Source: Streptomyces hundungensis
Lineage (GTDB): Bacteria > Actinomycetota > Actinomycetes > Streptomycetales > Streptomycetaceae
DNA: 64,000 nt
Direction of reading: 5' to 3'
NCBI RefSeq assembly: GCF_003627815.1
Contig: NZ_CP032698.1
Span: 5,952,001 to 6,016,000 of the forward strand
This document shows, piece by piece, positions 1-9,084 of the stretch. The position numbers and the translations under genes are program-made. Under the pieces are notes generated by a model, which worked only from the letters and a program-made list of their open reading frames with translations, was not told where the DNA came from and ran no database searches. The first letter of the stretch is position 1, and the number at the start of each line of letters is the position of its first letter.

Positions 1-70
1 GTGGGGCCCGCGCGATCGGCCCGCGGGGCGCGATGACGCGCCACGACACGAGAACGGTCACGCCCTACGC

Positions 71-101
71 TTGCTTGGAGTGCACTCCAGGGTTCTAGCG
101 T
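71..101 (+). promoter_or_regulatory. MerR-type promoter with operator
   Basis: A candidate -35 (TTGCTT, 71-76) and -10 (TAGCGT, 96-101) are 19 bp apart, the long spacer typical of MerR-regulated promoters. The spacer holds a perfect palindrome TGGAGTGCACTCCA (76-89). The predicted start point falls at about 108-109, so the MerR mRNA would be leaderless. Autoregulation by the adjacent MerR protein is inferred. Confidence 0.7.
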
Positions 102-108
102 GGAGGTC

Positions 109-576
109 ATGACGGTGATCGACAGCACGACGGTGACGGTGGCCCGGGTCCAGCAGGAGATCTGCGCCACGGAGCCGGCCCATCCACGCCCCGACGGCCA
201 GGACCGCTACACGATCAGCGAGGTCGTGACGTGCACCGGACTCACCGCGCACACCCTCCGCTGGTACGAGCGGATCGGCCTCATGCCGCACGTGGACCGC
301 TCGCACACCGGCCAGCGCCGGTTCACCAACAAGGACCTCGACTGGCTGGCCTTCGTCGGCAAGCTCCGGCTGACCGGCATGCCGGTCGCCGACATGGTCC
401 GCTACGCCGAACTCGTCCGCGAGGGACAGCACACCTTCGAGGCGCGCCAGGAACTCCTGGAGCAGACCCGGCGCGACGTCCTGGCGCGCATGGCGGAGCT
501 CCAGGACACCCTCGCCGTACTCGACTACAAGATCGACTTTTACGCGGACGCCCGCAAGGCGTCGGAAAGGGCCTGA
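109..576 (+). CDS. MerR family transcriptional regulator
   Basis: DNA-binding regulator of 155 residues. The N-terminal MerR winged helix covers about residues 31-100, with the signature TLRWYERIGLM and a wing GQRRF followed by DLDWLAFV. The C-terminal third is a helical dimerisation segment rich in E, R and L. There is no Cys cluster of a metal sensor, so a small-molecule or redox signal is more likely. I chose ATG 109 over GTG 100 because the 19-bp-spaced promoter predicts transcription starting there. Only 6 bp separate it from the aldo/keto reductase gene, so the two form an operon, probably under MerR autocontrol. The effector is unknown. Confidence 0.9.
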   Translation: MTVIDSTTVTVARVQQEICATEPAHPRPDGQDRYTISEVVTCTGLTAHTLRWYERIGLMPHVDRSHTGQRRFTNKDLDWLAFVGKLRLTGMPVADMVRYAELVREGQHTFEARQELLEQTRRDVLARMAELQDTLAVLDYKIDFYADARKASERA

Positions 577-582
577 ACGCCC

Positions 583-1611
583 ATGAGCAGCAACCCGGTT
601 GAGAAGATCAGCACCGTCCGCCTCGGCACCGAGGGCCCGATGATCGGCGTCCAGGGATTCGGCGCCATGGGCATCAGCGAGTTCTACGGCGACACCGACG
701 AGAGCGCCGCACGCGACACCCTGGAGGCGACCGTCGAGGCGGGCGTCACCCTCATCGACACCGCCGACATCTACGGCTCCGGGGCCAACGAGGAGTTCCT
801 CGCCCCGTTCCTCGCCGCCCACCGCGACGAGGTGACCCTGGCCACCAAGTTCGCCATCGAGCGCCGGGCCGACGACCCGACGTACCGGGGCATCAACAAC
901 AGCCCCGCCTACATCAAGAAGGCCGTCGAAGCGAGCCTGCGCCGCCTGGGCATCGAGACCATCGACCTCTACTACATGCACCGCCGCGACCCCGAGGTGC
1001 CGCTCGCGGAGTCCGTCGGCGCGATGGCCGAGCTGGTCACCGAGGGCAAGGTCAAGTACCTGGGCCTGAGCGAGGTCACCGGAGCCGAGCTGCGCGAGGC
1101 GCACGCCGTGCACCCGATCAGCGCCCTCCAGTCGGAGTGGTCGGTCTTCAGCCGGGACGTCGAGCGCAGCGCCGTGCCGGCCGCCGCCGAACTCGGCGTC
1201 ACCTTCGTGCCGTACTCGCCGCTCGGCCGGGGCTTCCTCACCGGCGCCTTCGCCGACGCGGGCAAGGAGCTGAGCAAGGGCGACTTCCGCCAGTTCCAGC
1301 CGCGCTTCACCGGGGACAACGCCGCGGCCAACGCCGCCCTGCTCGAACCCCTGCACAAGATCGCGGCGGCACACGGCGCGACGACCGCGCAGATCGCGCT
1401 CGCCTGGGTGCAGCAGCGCGCGCAGGTGCACGGCCTCACCGTCGTGCCGATCCCCGGCACCCGCAAGCGCAGCCGCCTCCTGGAGAACACCGGCGCGACC
1501 CGCATCACGCTCAGCGCCGAGGAGCTGGCCCTCCTCGAACCCATCGCCGGGCAGGTCGCGGGCGACCGCTACCCCGACATGTCCTCCACCTCGGCGGCCC
1601 GCGAACAGTAG
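583..1611 (+). CDS. Aldo/keto reductase
   Basis: NAD(P)H-dependent oxidoreductase of 342 residues with the full AKR (beta/alpha)8 length. The catalytic tetrad is visible: Asp59 in LIDTADIYG, Tyr64, Lys89 in LATKF and His133 in DLYYMHRRD. The NADPH-binding end contains VVPIPGTRKRSRLLEN, as in AKR13-type enzymes. It reduces aldehydes or ketones in the cytosol; the substrate is unknown. It is the second gene of the MerR operon, a pairing common in Streptomyces where the reductase is induced with its regulator. Confidence 0.92.
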   Translation: MSSNPVEKISTVRLGTEGPMIGVQGFGAMGISEFYGDTDESAARDTLEATVEAGVTLIDTADIYGSGANEEFLAPFLAAHRDEVTLATKFAIERRADDPTYRGINNSPAYIKKAVEASLRRLGIETIDLYYMHRRDPEVPLAESVGAMAELVTEGKVKYLGLSEVTGAELREAHAVHPISALQSEWSVFSRDVERSAVPAAAELGVTFVPYSPLGRGFLTGAFADAGKELSKGDFRQFQPRFTGDNAAANAALLEPLHKIAAAHGATTAQIALAWVQQRAQVHGLTVVPIPGTRKRSRLLENTGATRITLSAEELALLEPIAGQVAGDRYPDMSSTSAAREQ

Positions 1612-1616
1612 GACCC

Positions 1617-1700
1617 GGCCCGAGGGTGCCCACGCCGAGGGGTGCCCGGCCCGAGGGGGCACGCGCCGAGGGGTGGGGTGCCCGCCCCGAGGGGTCACGC
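1617..1700. repeat. Short degenerate tandem repeat at a stop codon
   Basis: About five imperfect units of 15-20 bp built on a CCGAGGGG core (ending TGCCC or CACGC) fill the gap between the convergent aldo/keto reductase and acyltransferase genes. The last unit contains the acyltransferase stop codon (TCA on the plus strand at 1695-1697). It resembles the stop-codon-linked arrays elsewhere in the window. Confidence 0.7.
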
Positions 1701-2954
1701 GAGCCCCAGCGCGAACACCGCGAAGCCCGCCGCGAGCAGCCCCGCCGCTGCCCGGCGGGCCTTCGTCGCCCTGGTCCAGGGCGCCTCGAAGCCCCGCGCG
1801 TACCGGGCGATCACCACCAGCAGCGCCGCGAACACCGGCATCCAGGCGAGCCGTTCGCCGATCCAGGCCCAGCTTTCGGGCGCGGTGGTGAGGCCCGGCA
1901 CCCGCCCCGCGAAGGAGGCCGGGACGGCGGCGGCGAGCAGCGCCGTCTGGTGCCAGCACAGGATGGTCATCGCGGACAGGTTGACCACCACGACGGGTGC
2001 CCACAGCGCGGGCCGCCTGAGCCGGCCGGCGATCCGGTCGCGCAGCAGGATCGCGGCGCCCGACTGGGCCGCGGCGAGCGCGAGCACCAGCAGCGACGGC
2101 GGATGCGAGTTGGTACGGGCCTGGCCCGGCACCCCGACCATCGACGCCGGGTAGTGGAAGAGGACGAGCAGCGCCGCGAACAGCACCGCCCCGCCGCCGA
2201 GCAGCAGCCACGCACCCCGGCGTCCGATCCTCTTCTCGCCCCAGCAGACGCCGAGTTGGTAGGCGAACATCCAGCCCGGCAGGATGTTGACCAGGGACAG
2301 CCAGGACGGCATCGCGTCGGCGTACGGGCCGTAGCGCAGGGCGTCGACGACGGCGACCGAGCCGAGCAGCGGCGCAGCCGCCCACCCGCCGAGCCGACGC
2401 GCGGAGCGCACACAGTACGGCGTGAGCGCGGTGACGACGGTGTACACCCCCACGAACCACAGCGGTTGGATGACGAGCGTGGAGCCGGTCCGTAGGGTGT
2501 CGTAGGGCACACCGAGGGTGCCGAGCACGGGGATCATCGCGGCCCAGACGGCGGTGACACCGAGCACCGGCCGCCCCAGCCGGGCGATCCTTCCCCGCAG
2601 CCACTGCCCGGTCGACCCCTTCCTGCGACGGAACGACAGGACCGACGCATAGCCGCCCACCAGGAAGAAGATCCCCAACATCTGAAGGACCCAACTGGCC
2701 GGCGCGAGCCCCGCGAAGGAGGACAGCGGGCTGGCGTTGTGCAGCGCGCCGGCGTCGTCACGGGTGAACCCGCCGAGCAGCCAGTGCCCGGTCGGCACGG
2801 CGAGCAGCGCGAGCGCGCGCAGCCCGTCGATGGCGCGGTCGCGGTGGGCGGGGGTGCGTCGCTCGATGTCCGCGACGGTCCTGCCGAGGGCGCGGCGCGC
2901 GGGGGACGCGGGGCGTGTGGCCGTACGCACGGCCGTACTGGTGGACGTACTCAT
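1695..2954 (-). CDS. Acyltransferase family 3 membrane protein
   Basis: Integral membrane acyltransferase of 419 residues. The family N-terminal pattern RAIDGLRALALLAVPTGHW is present near residue 30, followed by about ten hydrophobic segments. Members transfer acyl groups from acyl-CoA or acyl carriers to sugars or lipids of the envelope; the acceptor here is unknown. The start codon overlaps the stop of the upstream DUF1023 hydrolase gene (ATGA at 2951-2954), so translation is coupled. A secreted hydrolase plus a membrane acyltransferase suggests joint work on an envelope glycan or lipid, which is inference. Confidence 0.85.
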   Translation of the reverse strand: MSTSTSTAVRTATRPASPARRALGRTVADIERRTPAHRDRAIDGLRALALLAVPTGHWLLGGFTRDDAGALHNASPLSSFAGLAPASWVLQMLGIFFLVGGYASVLSFRRRKGSTGQWLRGRIARLGRPVLGVTAVWAAMIPVLGTLGVPYDTLRTGSTLVIQPLWFVGVYTVVTALTPYCVRSARRLGGWAAAPLLGSVAVVDALRYGPYADAMPSWLSLVNILPGWMFAYQLGVCWGEKRIGRRGAWLLLGGGAVLFAALLVLFHYPASMVGVPGQARTNSHPPSLLVLALAAAQSGAAILLRDRIAGRLRRPALWAPVVVVNLSAMTILCWHQTALLAAAVPASFAGRVPGLTTAPESWAWIGERLAWMPVFAALLVVIARYARGFEAPWTRATKARRAAAGLLAAGFAVFALGLA

Positions 2955-3994
2955 CGGACATCTCCGGTGGCGATGGCGGCGAAGGCTTTGAGGGACTCGG
3001 TGCCGGGGGCGAAGTAGCCGGTGTGGCCCTTGGCGTCGGAGGCGGGTACGCGGCGGGCCCCGAACGCCGGGTCGGTGGGATCGGCGCCGTGGCCGAGGCC
3101 CGCGAACTCGATGTGCGGCACGTCGTCGATCCAGTCCGAGGGGTCCTTGGCGGCCCACACCCGGGCCTCGGTGCCCAGGTCGGCGACGGTGTCGGCCCGC
3201 ATGCCGGGCGATCCGAGCGCGACGATGTCCGAGGCGTCGGTGCGGTGGGCGGCGAGCCCGCAGACGACCGAGCCGTAGCTGTGGCAGAACAGCACGGGGT
3301 CCGGGGCGCCTACCGCGTCGAGCCCTTCGGTGAGCCGGGTGAGCCGCTCGGCCCCCGCCTCGGCGAGCCTGCCCGACGCGGCGTCGACCCCCACGCCGAC
3401 CGGGGTGGTGTACCCGACCCAGGCGATCACGGCGCTCACGCCGTGATCGGCCTTCCGCAAGGCGGTCGCCATTCCGGCCGGGGTTCCATAGGGATCGCTG
3501 CGGCGGTCGAACGTACGGGCGTCGATGTCGGACCCGGGGACGATGACGGAGACGTGACGGGCGCCCTCCAACTCCCCATAAACCTCGGCGACTTGGCCCC
3601 GGCCTCGCGGGTCGAAGGCGAGGATCTGGTGGCCGGGGGCGGCGAGTCGGAGGTAGCGGGGGGCGTGGGTGGCGGCGATGGCCCGCCGGTTCGCCTCGTA
3701 GCGCAGCGGTACGGGGGCGCCGTCCAGGTTGCCCACGACCTGGGGGTGCCGGCGGGCCAGCGTCTGCCGCTGCTCCTCGCCCAACCGGGCGAAGAACGCG
3801 GCGACTTCGCGGGGGGCCGCGCTCGCGGGGTCGGGCAGGCGGTGACCCGTCGTCGTGTCGGCCCGCCAGGCGGCGGTGCCGGGGGGCGGGCCGGTCACCG
3901 CCTCCTGCGCATCGGCCGCGGCCCACCCCGCGGTACCCGCGACGGCCACGGCCACGAACGCCCCGGCCACCAACGCCCTCCCCAACCCACGCAT
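2951..3994 (-). CDS. Secreted alpha/beta hydrolase, DUF1023 family
   Basis: Protein of 347 residues. Residues 1-27 form a signal peptide (basic start, Ala/Val-rich core, cut near WAAADA). The body has the DUF1023 hallmark HSYGSVVCG carrying the nucleophile Ser, preceded by a VIVPGSDID motif; the acidic and His residues of the triad are probably in the C-terminal third (GLGHGADP region). The start at 3994 follows an AGGGAAG ribosome binding site and begins exactly at the signal peptide. It is translationally coupled to the downstream acyltransferase gene. A close paralogue lies at 7714-8925. The substrate is unknown. Confidence 0.82.
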   Translation of the reverse strand: MRGLGRALVAGAFVAVAVAGTAGWAAADAQEAVTGPPPGTAAWRADTTTGHRLPDPASAAPREVAAFFARLGEEQRQTLARRHPQVVGNLDGAPVPLRYEANRRAIAATHAPRYLRLAAPGHQILAFDPRGRGQVAEVYGELEGARHVSVIVPGSDIDARTFDRRSDPYGTPAGMATALRKADHGVSAVIAWVGYTTPVGVGVDAASGRLAEAGAERLTRLTEGLDAVGAPDPVLFCHSYGSVVCGLAAHRTDASDIVALGSPGMRADTVADLGTEARVWAAKDPSDWIDDVPHIEFAGLGHGADPTDPAFGARRVPASDAKGHTGYFAPGTESLKAFAAIATGDVR

Positions 3995-4219
3995 GGCGCG
4001 ACTTCCCTTCCTCGTCCGTTCCCTGTCCGTTCCTTGACGAGGTGGAAGGTAGGTAGGGGGTGGGGGGCTTGGCGTCACACCGGGGGGTTGGGTGGGGGGT
4101 GCTACCCGGGTAGGGGGTGGATGGGGGGTTTCCCCCACCCCGCCCCTTCCCGAGACCCTCCGGGGGGTGGGGGTGGGCTGCGCATACCTTTTCGCGTGCG
4201 GTTTCGCCGGACCCCGTTG

Positions 4220-4550
4220 AACGCCATTCAGGCCTACGGACCGCAGGCGCCTGCTCGCGCAGTTCCCCGCGCCCCTGGAAACCCGTTTTCGTCTGCGGAC
4301 CGTGGGTGGCTGGTCGCGCAGTTCCCCGCGCCCCTAGCTACTCGGTGCTGGCCCGCGTCGGCCACCTCAGCCTGTCCGGCGATTGAGGACGAGCGCCCTT
4401 CAGGCGCGAACGGGGTCTGGGGCGGAGCCCCAGGAAGGCCCGCACCATCCAACTCTGCGCCTACGGGCGGGTGGGTGGGCGAGGTGCCCCAGGGGGCCGG
4501 AACCAGCCGACCCCCGTCACGGGCGGGTGGGTGGGGAAGCGGGACGGGGG
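4220..4550. repeat. Composite intergenic repeat (A-A-B-C)
   Basis: Fills most of the 556-bp gap between the hydrolase and response regulator genes. Two copies of repeat A (GCGCAGTTCCCCGCGCCCCT, near 4255 and 4315) are followed by repeat B (GGCGATTGAGGACGAGCGCC type, about 4375-4440, ending in GGGGCGGAGCCCC) and a G-rich GGGTGGGTGGG segment C. The same order recurs at 59530-60050 and, inverted, at 47225-47645. No gene is seen here. Confidence 0.75.
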
Positions 4551-5237
4551 CTAGCCCGGGGCTCCGGGGCGTACGACACCCGCCTCGTAGGCGAAGACCA
4601 CCAACTGGGCCCGATCCCGAAGCCCAAGCTTCGCCAACACCCGCCCCACATGCGTCTTGACCGTCTGCTCCGCCAAAACCAACCGCCCCGCGATCTCCTG
4701 GTTGGAAAGCCCCCGGGCGATCAGCTCCAACACCTCCCCCTCCCGCGGCGTGAGCCCGTTCAACCGCAACGCCGCCGCCACCCCCGCCCGCGGAGCCGCC
4801 CGCTGCGCCGCGAACTCCGCGATGAGGCGCCGCGTCACGGACGGTGCGAGCAGCGCCTCGCCCGCCGCCACGACCCGTACCGCCCCGATGAGGTCGGCCG
4901 GCGGCGCGTCCTTGAGCAGGAACCCGGACGCCCCCGCGCGCAGCGCCTCGTACACGTAGTCGTCGACGTCGAAGGTGGTCAGCATCAGGACCTTCGGCCG
5001 GTGCACCACTCCCACCGGCGGGTCCAGGATCTCGCGGGCCGCGGCGAGCCCGTCCATCTCGGGCATGCGGACGTCCATCAGGACCACGTCGGGGTGGGTG
5101 GAGCGCGCCACCTCCACCCCGCGGCGGCCGTCGAGCGCCTCGCCCACCACGTCGATGTCGGCCTGCGCCGAGAGCAGCGCGGCGAACCCCGCGCGCACCA
5201 TGGCCTGGTCGTCGACGATGATCACGCGGATGGTCAA
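4551..5237 (-). CDS. NarL/LuxR-type response regulator
   Basis: Response regulator of 228 residues. The receiver domain (about 3-120) has Asp9/Asp10, phospho-acceptor Asp55 (VVLMDVRMP), Thr87/88 and Lys109 (FLLKD). A LuxR-type helix-turn-helix follows at about 160-220, with LTPREGEVLELIARGLSNQEIAGRL split over its helices. The start is TTG 5237, overlapping the kinase stop codon by four bases (TTGA), so the two are coupled. It should be phosphorylated by the upstream kinase and act as a dimer on DNA; the target genes are not evident. Confidence 0.92.
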   Translation of the reverse strand: MTIRVIIVDDQAMVRAGFAALLSAQADIDVVGEALDGRRGVEVARSTHPDVVLMDVRMPEMDGLAAAREILDPPVGVVHRPKVLMLTTFDVDDYVYEALRAGASGFLLKDAPPADLIGAVRVVAAGEALLAPSVTRRLIAEFAAQRAAPRAGVAAALRLNGLTPREGEVLELIARGLSNQEIAGRLVLAEQTVKTHVGRVLAKLGLRDRAQLVVFAYEAGVVRPGAPG

Positions 5238-6544
5238 CTGACGTCCTTGGATGAGGAGTTGGCGTGGAACTGGGCGGCGGTACTCGAGGCGTCGTCGGGG
5301 TCGAGGGGCAGGCGGGCCGCCACCCGGAAGCCGCCGTCCGGCAGGGGCCCGGTGTCCAGCGAGCCACCGGTCAACCGTACGCGTTCGCGCATGCCGACGA
5401 GCCCGTGCCCCGTCCCCGAGTCCTCAAGGGCCGAAGTGGGGCCCGCCGCCGGGCCGTTGACGACGACCACCGTCAGATGGCGTCCGTCGCAGGTGACGGA
5501 GATACGGGTCGTGGCGCCCGGCGCGTGCCGTACGACGTTGGCGAGCGCCTCCTGCACGATCCGGTACGCCGACAGGTCGACCGCCGGCGGCAGCACGGGC
5601 AGGTCCGCGGCGAGCGAGAGCGCGGCCGGCTGTCCGGAGCGTACGGTCGCCTCGACCAGTTGCTGGAGCCGGTCCACGCCGGGCTGGGGCGTGCGCTCGC
5701 CCCCCTGATCGCTGCCGTCGCTGCGCAGCACCGCGAGCAGCCGTCGCATCTCGCTCAGCGACTCCCGGGCGCTCGACGCGATGGACGCGAACTCCTCCCG
5801 GCTCTCCTCGTCGAGCCCGGTCAGCCGGTACGGCGCCGAGTCGGCCTGCACGGTGATCACGGACATGTGGTGGGCCACCACGTCGTGGAGCTCGCGCGCG
5901 ATCCGGGCGCGCTCCTCCAGGAGGGTGCGCTGGGCGCGCTCGGCCACGCTGATGGTCTCCTGCTCCGCCAGCGCCCGTTCGGCCTCCTCGCGTCGGCGCA
6001 GCACGCCGGTGAAGGCCAGCATCACGCCCGACAGGACGATCAGCAGCGCATGGGTGCTGCTGGAGCCGGCGGGCGGGAAGGCGCCGAACACGAGGCCGGC
6101 CGCGCCCGACACCAGCCACACCGTGACGAGCGTACGAGTCGACTCGCGCAGCCCGAGGCAGGCCATCAGCGCGAGGAAGCCGACGATCCCCGGCGGTGTC
6201 CACGGCCAGGAGCGGGAGGCGGTGTCGGCGCCGTACAGCAAGGCCGCGCCCAGCACGTCGGCGGCGAAAATGATCATCCATGCCTGGAGCGGCCGGGTGA
6301 CCGCGAGCAGCAGCGGCACGGTCTGGGCCACCCCCAGCGCCCCGGCCCAGCCCCCGGCGAGGTGGTAGTCGTCGGCCAGCACGGTGATGCTGATCGGAAG
6401 GAGCGCCGCGACGAAGCAGCCGGCGACGGCGTAGGGGCTCCACCGCTGCCAGCGCCGGGGCGCCTGCCAGAACAGGGGCCGGGTGGCTTCGACGGGAGGC
6501 CGCAGCAGGGCGAGCGCGCGGTGGGAGACGGGTGTGATCTTCAT
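5234..6544 (-). CDS. Sensor histidine kinase, NarL-system class
   Basis: Membrane kinase of 436 residues. Five or six hydrophobic segments lie between residues 38 and 180 with no large extracytoplasmic domain. The HisKA_3 dimerisation helix carries the phospho-acceptor His220 in IARELHDVVAHHMS, and an HATPase_c domain follows (GHGLVGMRERV). Such intramembrane-sensing kinases commonly monitor envelope stress. ATG 6544 is preferred to the codon at 6586 because the latter adds a tail unlike the family. It forms an operon with the response regulator. Confidence 0.9.
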   Translation of the reverse strand: MKITPVSHRALALLRPPVEATRPLFWQAPRRWQRWSPYAVAGCFVAALLPISITVLADDYHLAGGWAGALGVAQTVPLLLAVTRPLQAWMIIFAADVLGAALLYGADTASRSWPWTPPGIVGFLALMACLGLRESTRTLVTVWLVSGAAGLVFGAFPPAGSSSTHALLIVLSGVMLAFTGVLRRREEAERALAEQETISVAERAQRTLLEERARIARELHDVVAHHMSVITVQADSAPYRLTGLDEESREEFASIASSARESLSEMRRLLAVLRSDGSDQGGERTPQPGVDRLQQLVEATVRSGQPAALSLAADLPVLPPAVDLSAYRIVQEALANVVRHAPGATTRISVTCDGRHLTVVVVNGPAAGPTSALEDSGTGHGLVGMRERVRLTGGSLDTGPLPDGGFRVAARLPLDPDDASSTAAQFHANSSSKDVS

Positions 6545-6730
6545 GGCCCGGCCAGCGTAGGCAGCACCGGACCCGCCGCGCGTCATACCGGGGTGCCACC
6601 CGCACCCCGGACCGGAGTATCAGTCGGGCCGCCAAGCCGAGCCCAGACAGCCCCGGCCCCGAGCCGCCCGCCCGACCCCGGGTCGGTCCAGGCCCGACCC
6701 ACCCCCCCGGGGCGGGCCCGGTCCGCACCC

Positions 6731-7597
6731 CTAGAGCTCCGCCAGCAGCTCCGCCTTCTTCGCGCTGAACTCGTCGTCCGTCACCAGGCCCGCCTGGTGC
6801 AGATCCCCGAGGTGGCGGATCCTTTCCGCGATGTCGGCGGGGTCGCGCCGGCCCGCTGCGACCGGCACCGGCTGGTGCGGAATCGCCGGGCTCGCGCCGC
6901 CCCGTACGGCCGCCAGGACCGCCGCCGCGAACGGCAGCGACTCGTGCACCGGGCCGTAGCCGAGGCCGAAGATCACGGCCGCCGGATCGCGGTCGGCCTG
7001 CGCCGGACCGCCGTCGGCGTCGCGGCGCAGCAGTCGCAGATGCCCGTCGAAGACCTCGGGGGAGCGCCAGTCGACGCCGCTGAGCGCGGCGACCGGGAAG
7101 GTCTGGTCGCCCGCCTTCCACTTCTCCGACGAGGCACCCGTCCAGAACCAGCGGAACGTCACCTGACGTCCGTCGAACCCGGCCCTGCCGTCGTACGCCT
7201 TGAAATTCAGGGGCGCCTCGGGCGCGGCCACCAGATGGCGGTCGGCGGGTTTCGAGGCGTACGGCGTCAGACAGGTGCGCAGTTCGTCCGCGTAGTACTC
7301 GGCGAGCGTCTCGCGTTCGGCGGGCAGCACCAGGCGATAGGGGTCGCAGGACTCCTTCAACTGGCCCGCCGCGGCGTCCATCAGCGGATCGGCGCCCGGC
7401 CTGGGCACCGCGTGCAGCACCACCGTGCCGCGCTTGCCCTGGGACAGCGACACCGACTCCAACGCCTCGTGGGGGATGCGTCGTTCACGCAGCGCCTGGT
7501 AGAGCTTGGGCGCACGGATCCCCCGTTCGAAGCGGATGAGCACGGAGTCGGACTCGAACTCCCAGGTGGCATGAATTCCGGCCAGCACATCACCCAT
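6731..7597 (-). CDS. DUF4429 protein with C-terminal SHOCT domain
   Basis: Cytosolic protein of about 288 residues. Two DUF4429 (PH-like) segments are suggested by the repeated pattern of a tryptophan/arginine strand followed by LPVAALSGVDW-type motifs. The last 35 residues (ERIRHLGDLHQAGLVTDDEFSAKKAELL) match a SHOCT helix-turn-helix motif, used for oligomerisation or for recruiting the protein to other domains. No enzyme motif is seen. It is monocistronic. Function unknown. Confidence 0.75.
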   Translation of the reverse strand: MGDVLAGIHATWEFESDSVLIRFERGIRAPKLYQALRERRIPHEALESVSLSQGKRGTVVLHAVPRPGADPLMDAAAGQLKESCDPYRLVLPAERETLAEYYADELRTCLTPYASKPADRHLVAAPEAPLNFKAYDGRAGFDGRQVTFRWFWTGASSEKWKAGDQTFPVAALSGVDWRSPEVFDGHLRLLRRDADGGPAQADRDPAAVIFGLGYGPVHESLPFAAAVLAAVRGGASPAIPHQPVPVAAGRRDPADIAERIRHLGDLHQAGLVTDDEFSAKKAELLAEL

Positions 7598-7713
7598 GCG
7601 CCTCATCGTAGGCGGCGCACGCCCGCGCGTCCCCCTTCGGAGAAAACCCCGTCGTTACGCGGGTCCCCGGGCGATCACACGGTCTCTACGCGTGTCCGCT
7701 CGTCGTTGGCCCG

Positions 7714-8925
7714 TCAGGCCGCCGATGCGTAGGAGATTCCACTGCCGCAGTCGGTGTCGGAGGCGGCGCAGCCGACCGTCCGGTACGCGCCAACTCCGAT
7801 GGCGGCGAAGTTGGCGAGGCTCTGGGTGCCGGGCTCGAAATAGCCGGTGTGACCGATGGCGCCGGCCGCCGACAGGACCCGGGCGCCGAAGGCCGCCGAG
7901 ACCGGGTCGGCGCCGTGGCCCAGACCCGCGACGTCCAGATACGGCACGTCCTGGATCCAGTCGTCCTTGTCGCGCATCGCCCAGACCTGGGCCTTGGTGC
8001 CCAGCTGGGCGGCGTTGCGCACCCGCATCCCGGGGCTGCCGGCCACCGCGATGTCGCTGACGCGGGGCGGCAGTTCATGCGTCGAGACCCCGCACACCAC
8101 CGAGCCGTAGCTGTGGCAGAACAGCTCGACCGAGGACTTTCCGGGCAGCGCCCGCACCATCGCGGAGAGCCGCACCGCGCCTTCCTCGGCCAGCCTGCCG
8201 ATCGCCGCGTCCACGCCGAGACCGGCCGGTGCCGTGTAGTCGGCCCAGGCGATCACGGCCGTCCGCACGTTCGGCGCCGCCGCGTGCTCGGCCTCGTACA
8301 GCGACTCGGCCATGCCGACCGGGGCGGTGTTCTTGCGGTTGGTCTTCTCGAAGGTGAGGACGTTGGTGTCGACGCCGGGGACGATCACCGAGACCCGCTG
8401 AGCGCGGTCCAGATCGCCGAAGACCTCCGCGACCCGGCCGGTGTCGGAGGGGTCGAAGGCGAGGATCTGGCGGTCGTCGTCGAGCAGCGACTCGAACCGG
8501 TGCATCCGGCGGCTCGCCTCCTGGCGGCCGTCGGCGGAGAGCCGGGGGTCGACCATGCGTTTCTGCTCGACGGCGCGCGCGTCGGCGAGCGCGGCCCGGT
8601 TGGCCCGGTAGCGCAGCGACACGGGGGCGCCGTCGAGATTGCCCACGACCAGCGGATAGCGGTCGGCGAGCCGGTCGCGCTCGGCGGCACCGACCGAGCC
8701 GAAGAAGCGGGCGAGTTCCGCGGCGCCGGCGTCCGGCTTGGGCAGCTTGTGGCCGTCCAGGGTGTCGCGCGCCCACGCGGCGAGGGCCTTGGAACGCGGC
8801 TCGAAGTCGCCGGAGTGGCCGCGGATCGCCGTCCAGCCGGAGGTCGCGAGCATGACGAACACGACGGCGAGCGCGAGCAGCGCGCGCCAGGCGTTCAAGG
8901 TGGGGGAGGAGTCGAAGGAAGTCAC
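7714..8925 (-). CDS. Secreted or anchored alpha/beta hydrolase, DUF1023 family
   Basis: Paralogue of the 2951-3994 hydrolase, about 403 residues. An N-terminal hydrophobic segment (WRALLALAVVFVMLA) is a signal peptide or anchor. It shares VVGNLDGAPV, ILAFDPS, VIVPGVDTN, the nucleophile motif FCHSYGSVVCG, and the C-terminal GLGHGADPVSAAFGARV and GHTGYFEPGT motifs. The start is uncertain: GTG 8925 gives a normal signal peptide, a longer form from 8958 is possible. Unlike the first copy it has no linked acyltransferase. Function unknown. Confidence 0.8.
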   Translation of the reverse strand: MTSFDSSPTLNAWRALLALAVVFVMLATSGWTAIRGHSGDFEPRSKALAAWARDTLDGHKLPKPDAGAAELARFFGSVGAAERDRLADRYPLVVGNLDGAPVSLRYRANRAALADARAVEQKRMVDPRLSADGRQEASRRMHRFESLLDDDRQILAFDPSDTGRVAEVFGDLDRAQRVSVIVPGVDTNVLTFEKTNRKNTAPVGMAESLYEAEHAAAPNVRTAVIAWADYTAPAGLGVDAAIGRLAEEGAVRLSAMVRALPGKSSVELFCHSYGSVVCGVSTHELPPRVSDIAVAGSPGMRVRNAAQLGTKAQVWAMRDKDDWIQDVPYLDVAGLGHGADPVSAAFGARVLSAAGAIGHTGYFEPGTQSLANFAAIGVGAYRTVGCAASDTDCGSGISYASAA

Positions 8926-9084
8926 TGCTGAACACGATAGGAGACCCCGAAGGTCCACTGGGCTGACAGTGACTCAGATCACGTTTAGACGGGGAGTGGT
9001 CTCACCATGAGCGCGCGCGGGCGCACGCTCCGTACGAGATCGGCGTGGCGGGAACGGGTGGTCCGGCGGTCCGCCCGTACGCGA

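Noticed and set aside
58..2694. Minus-strand frame of about 880 codons across the MerR and reductase genes
   Set aside because: Its composition is that of a GC-rich antisense shadow; the true genes on the plus strand and the acyltransferase explain the region.
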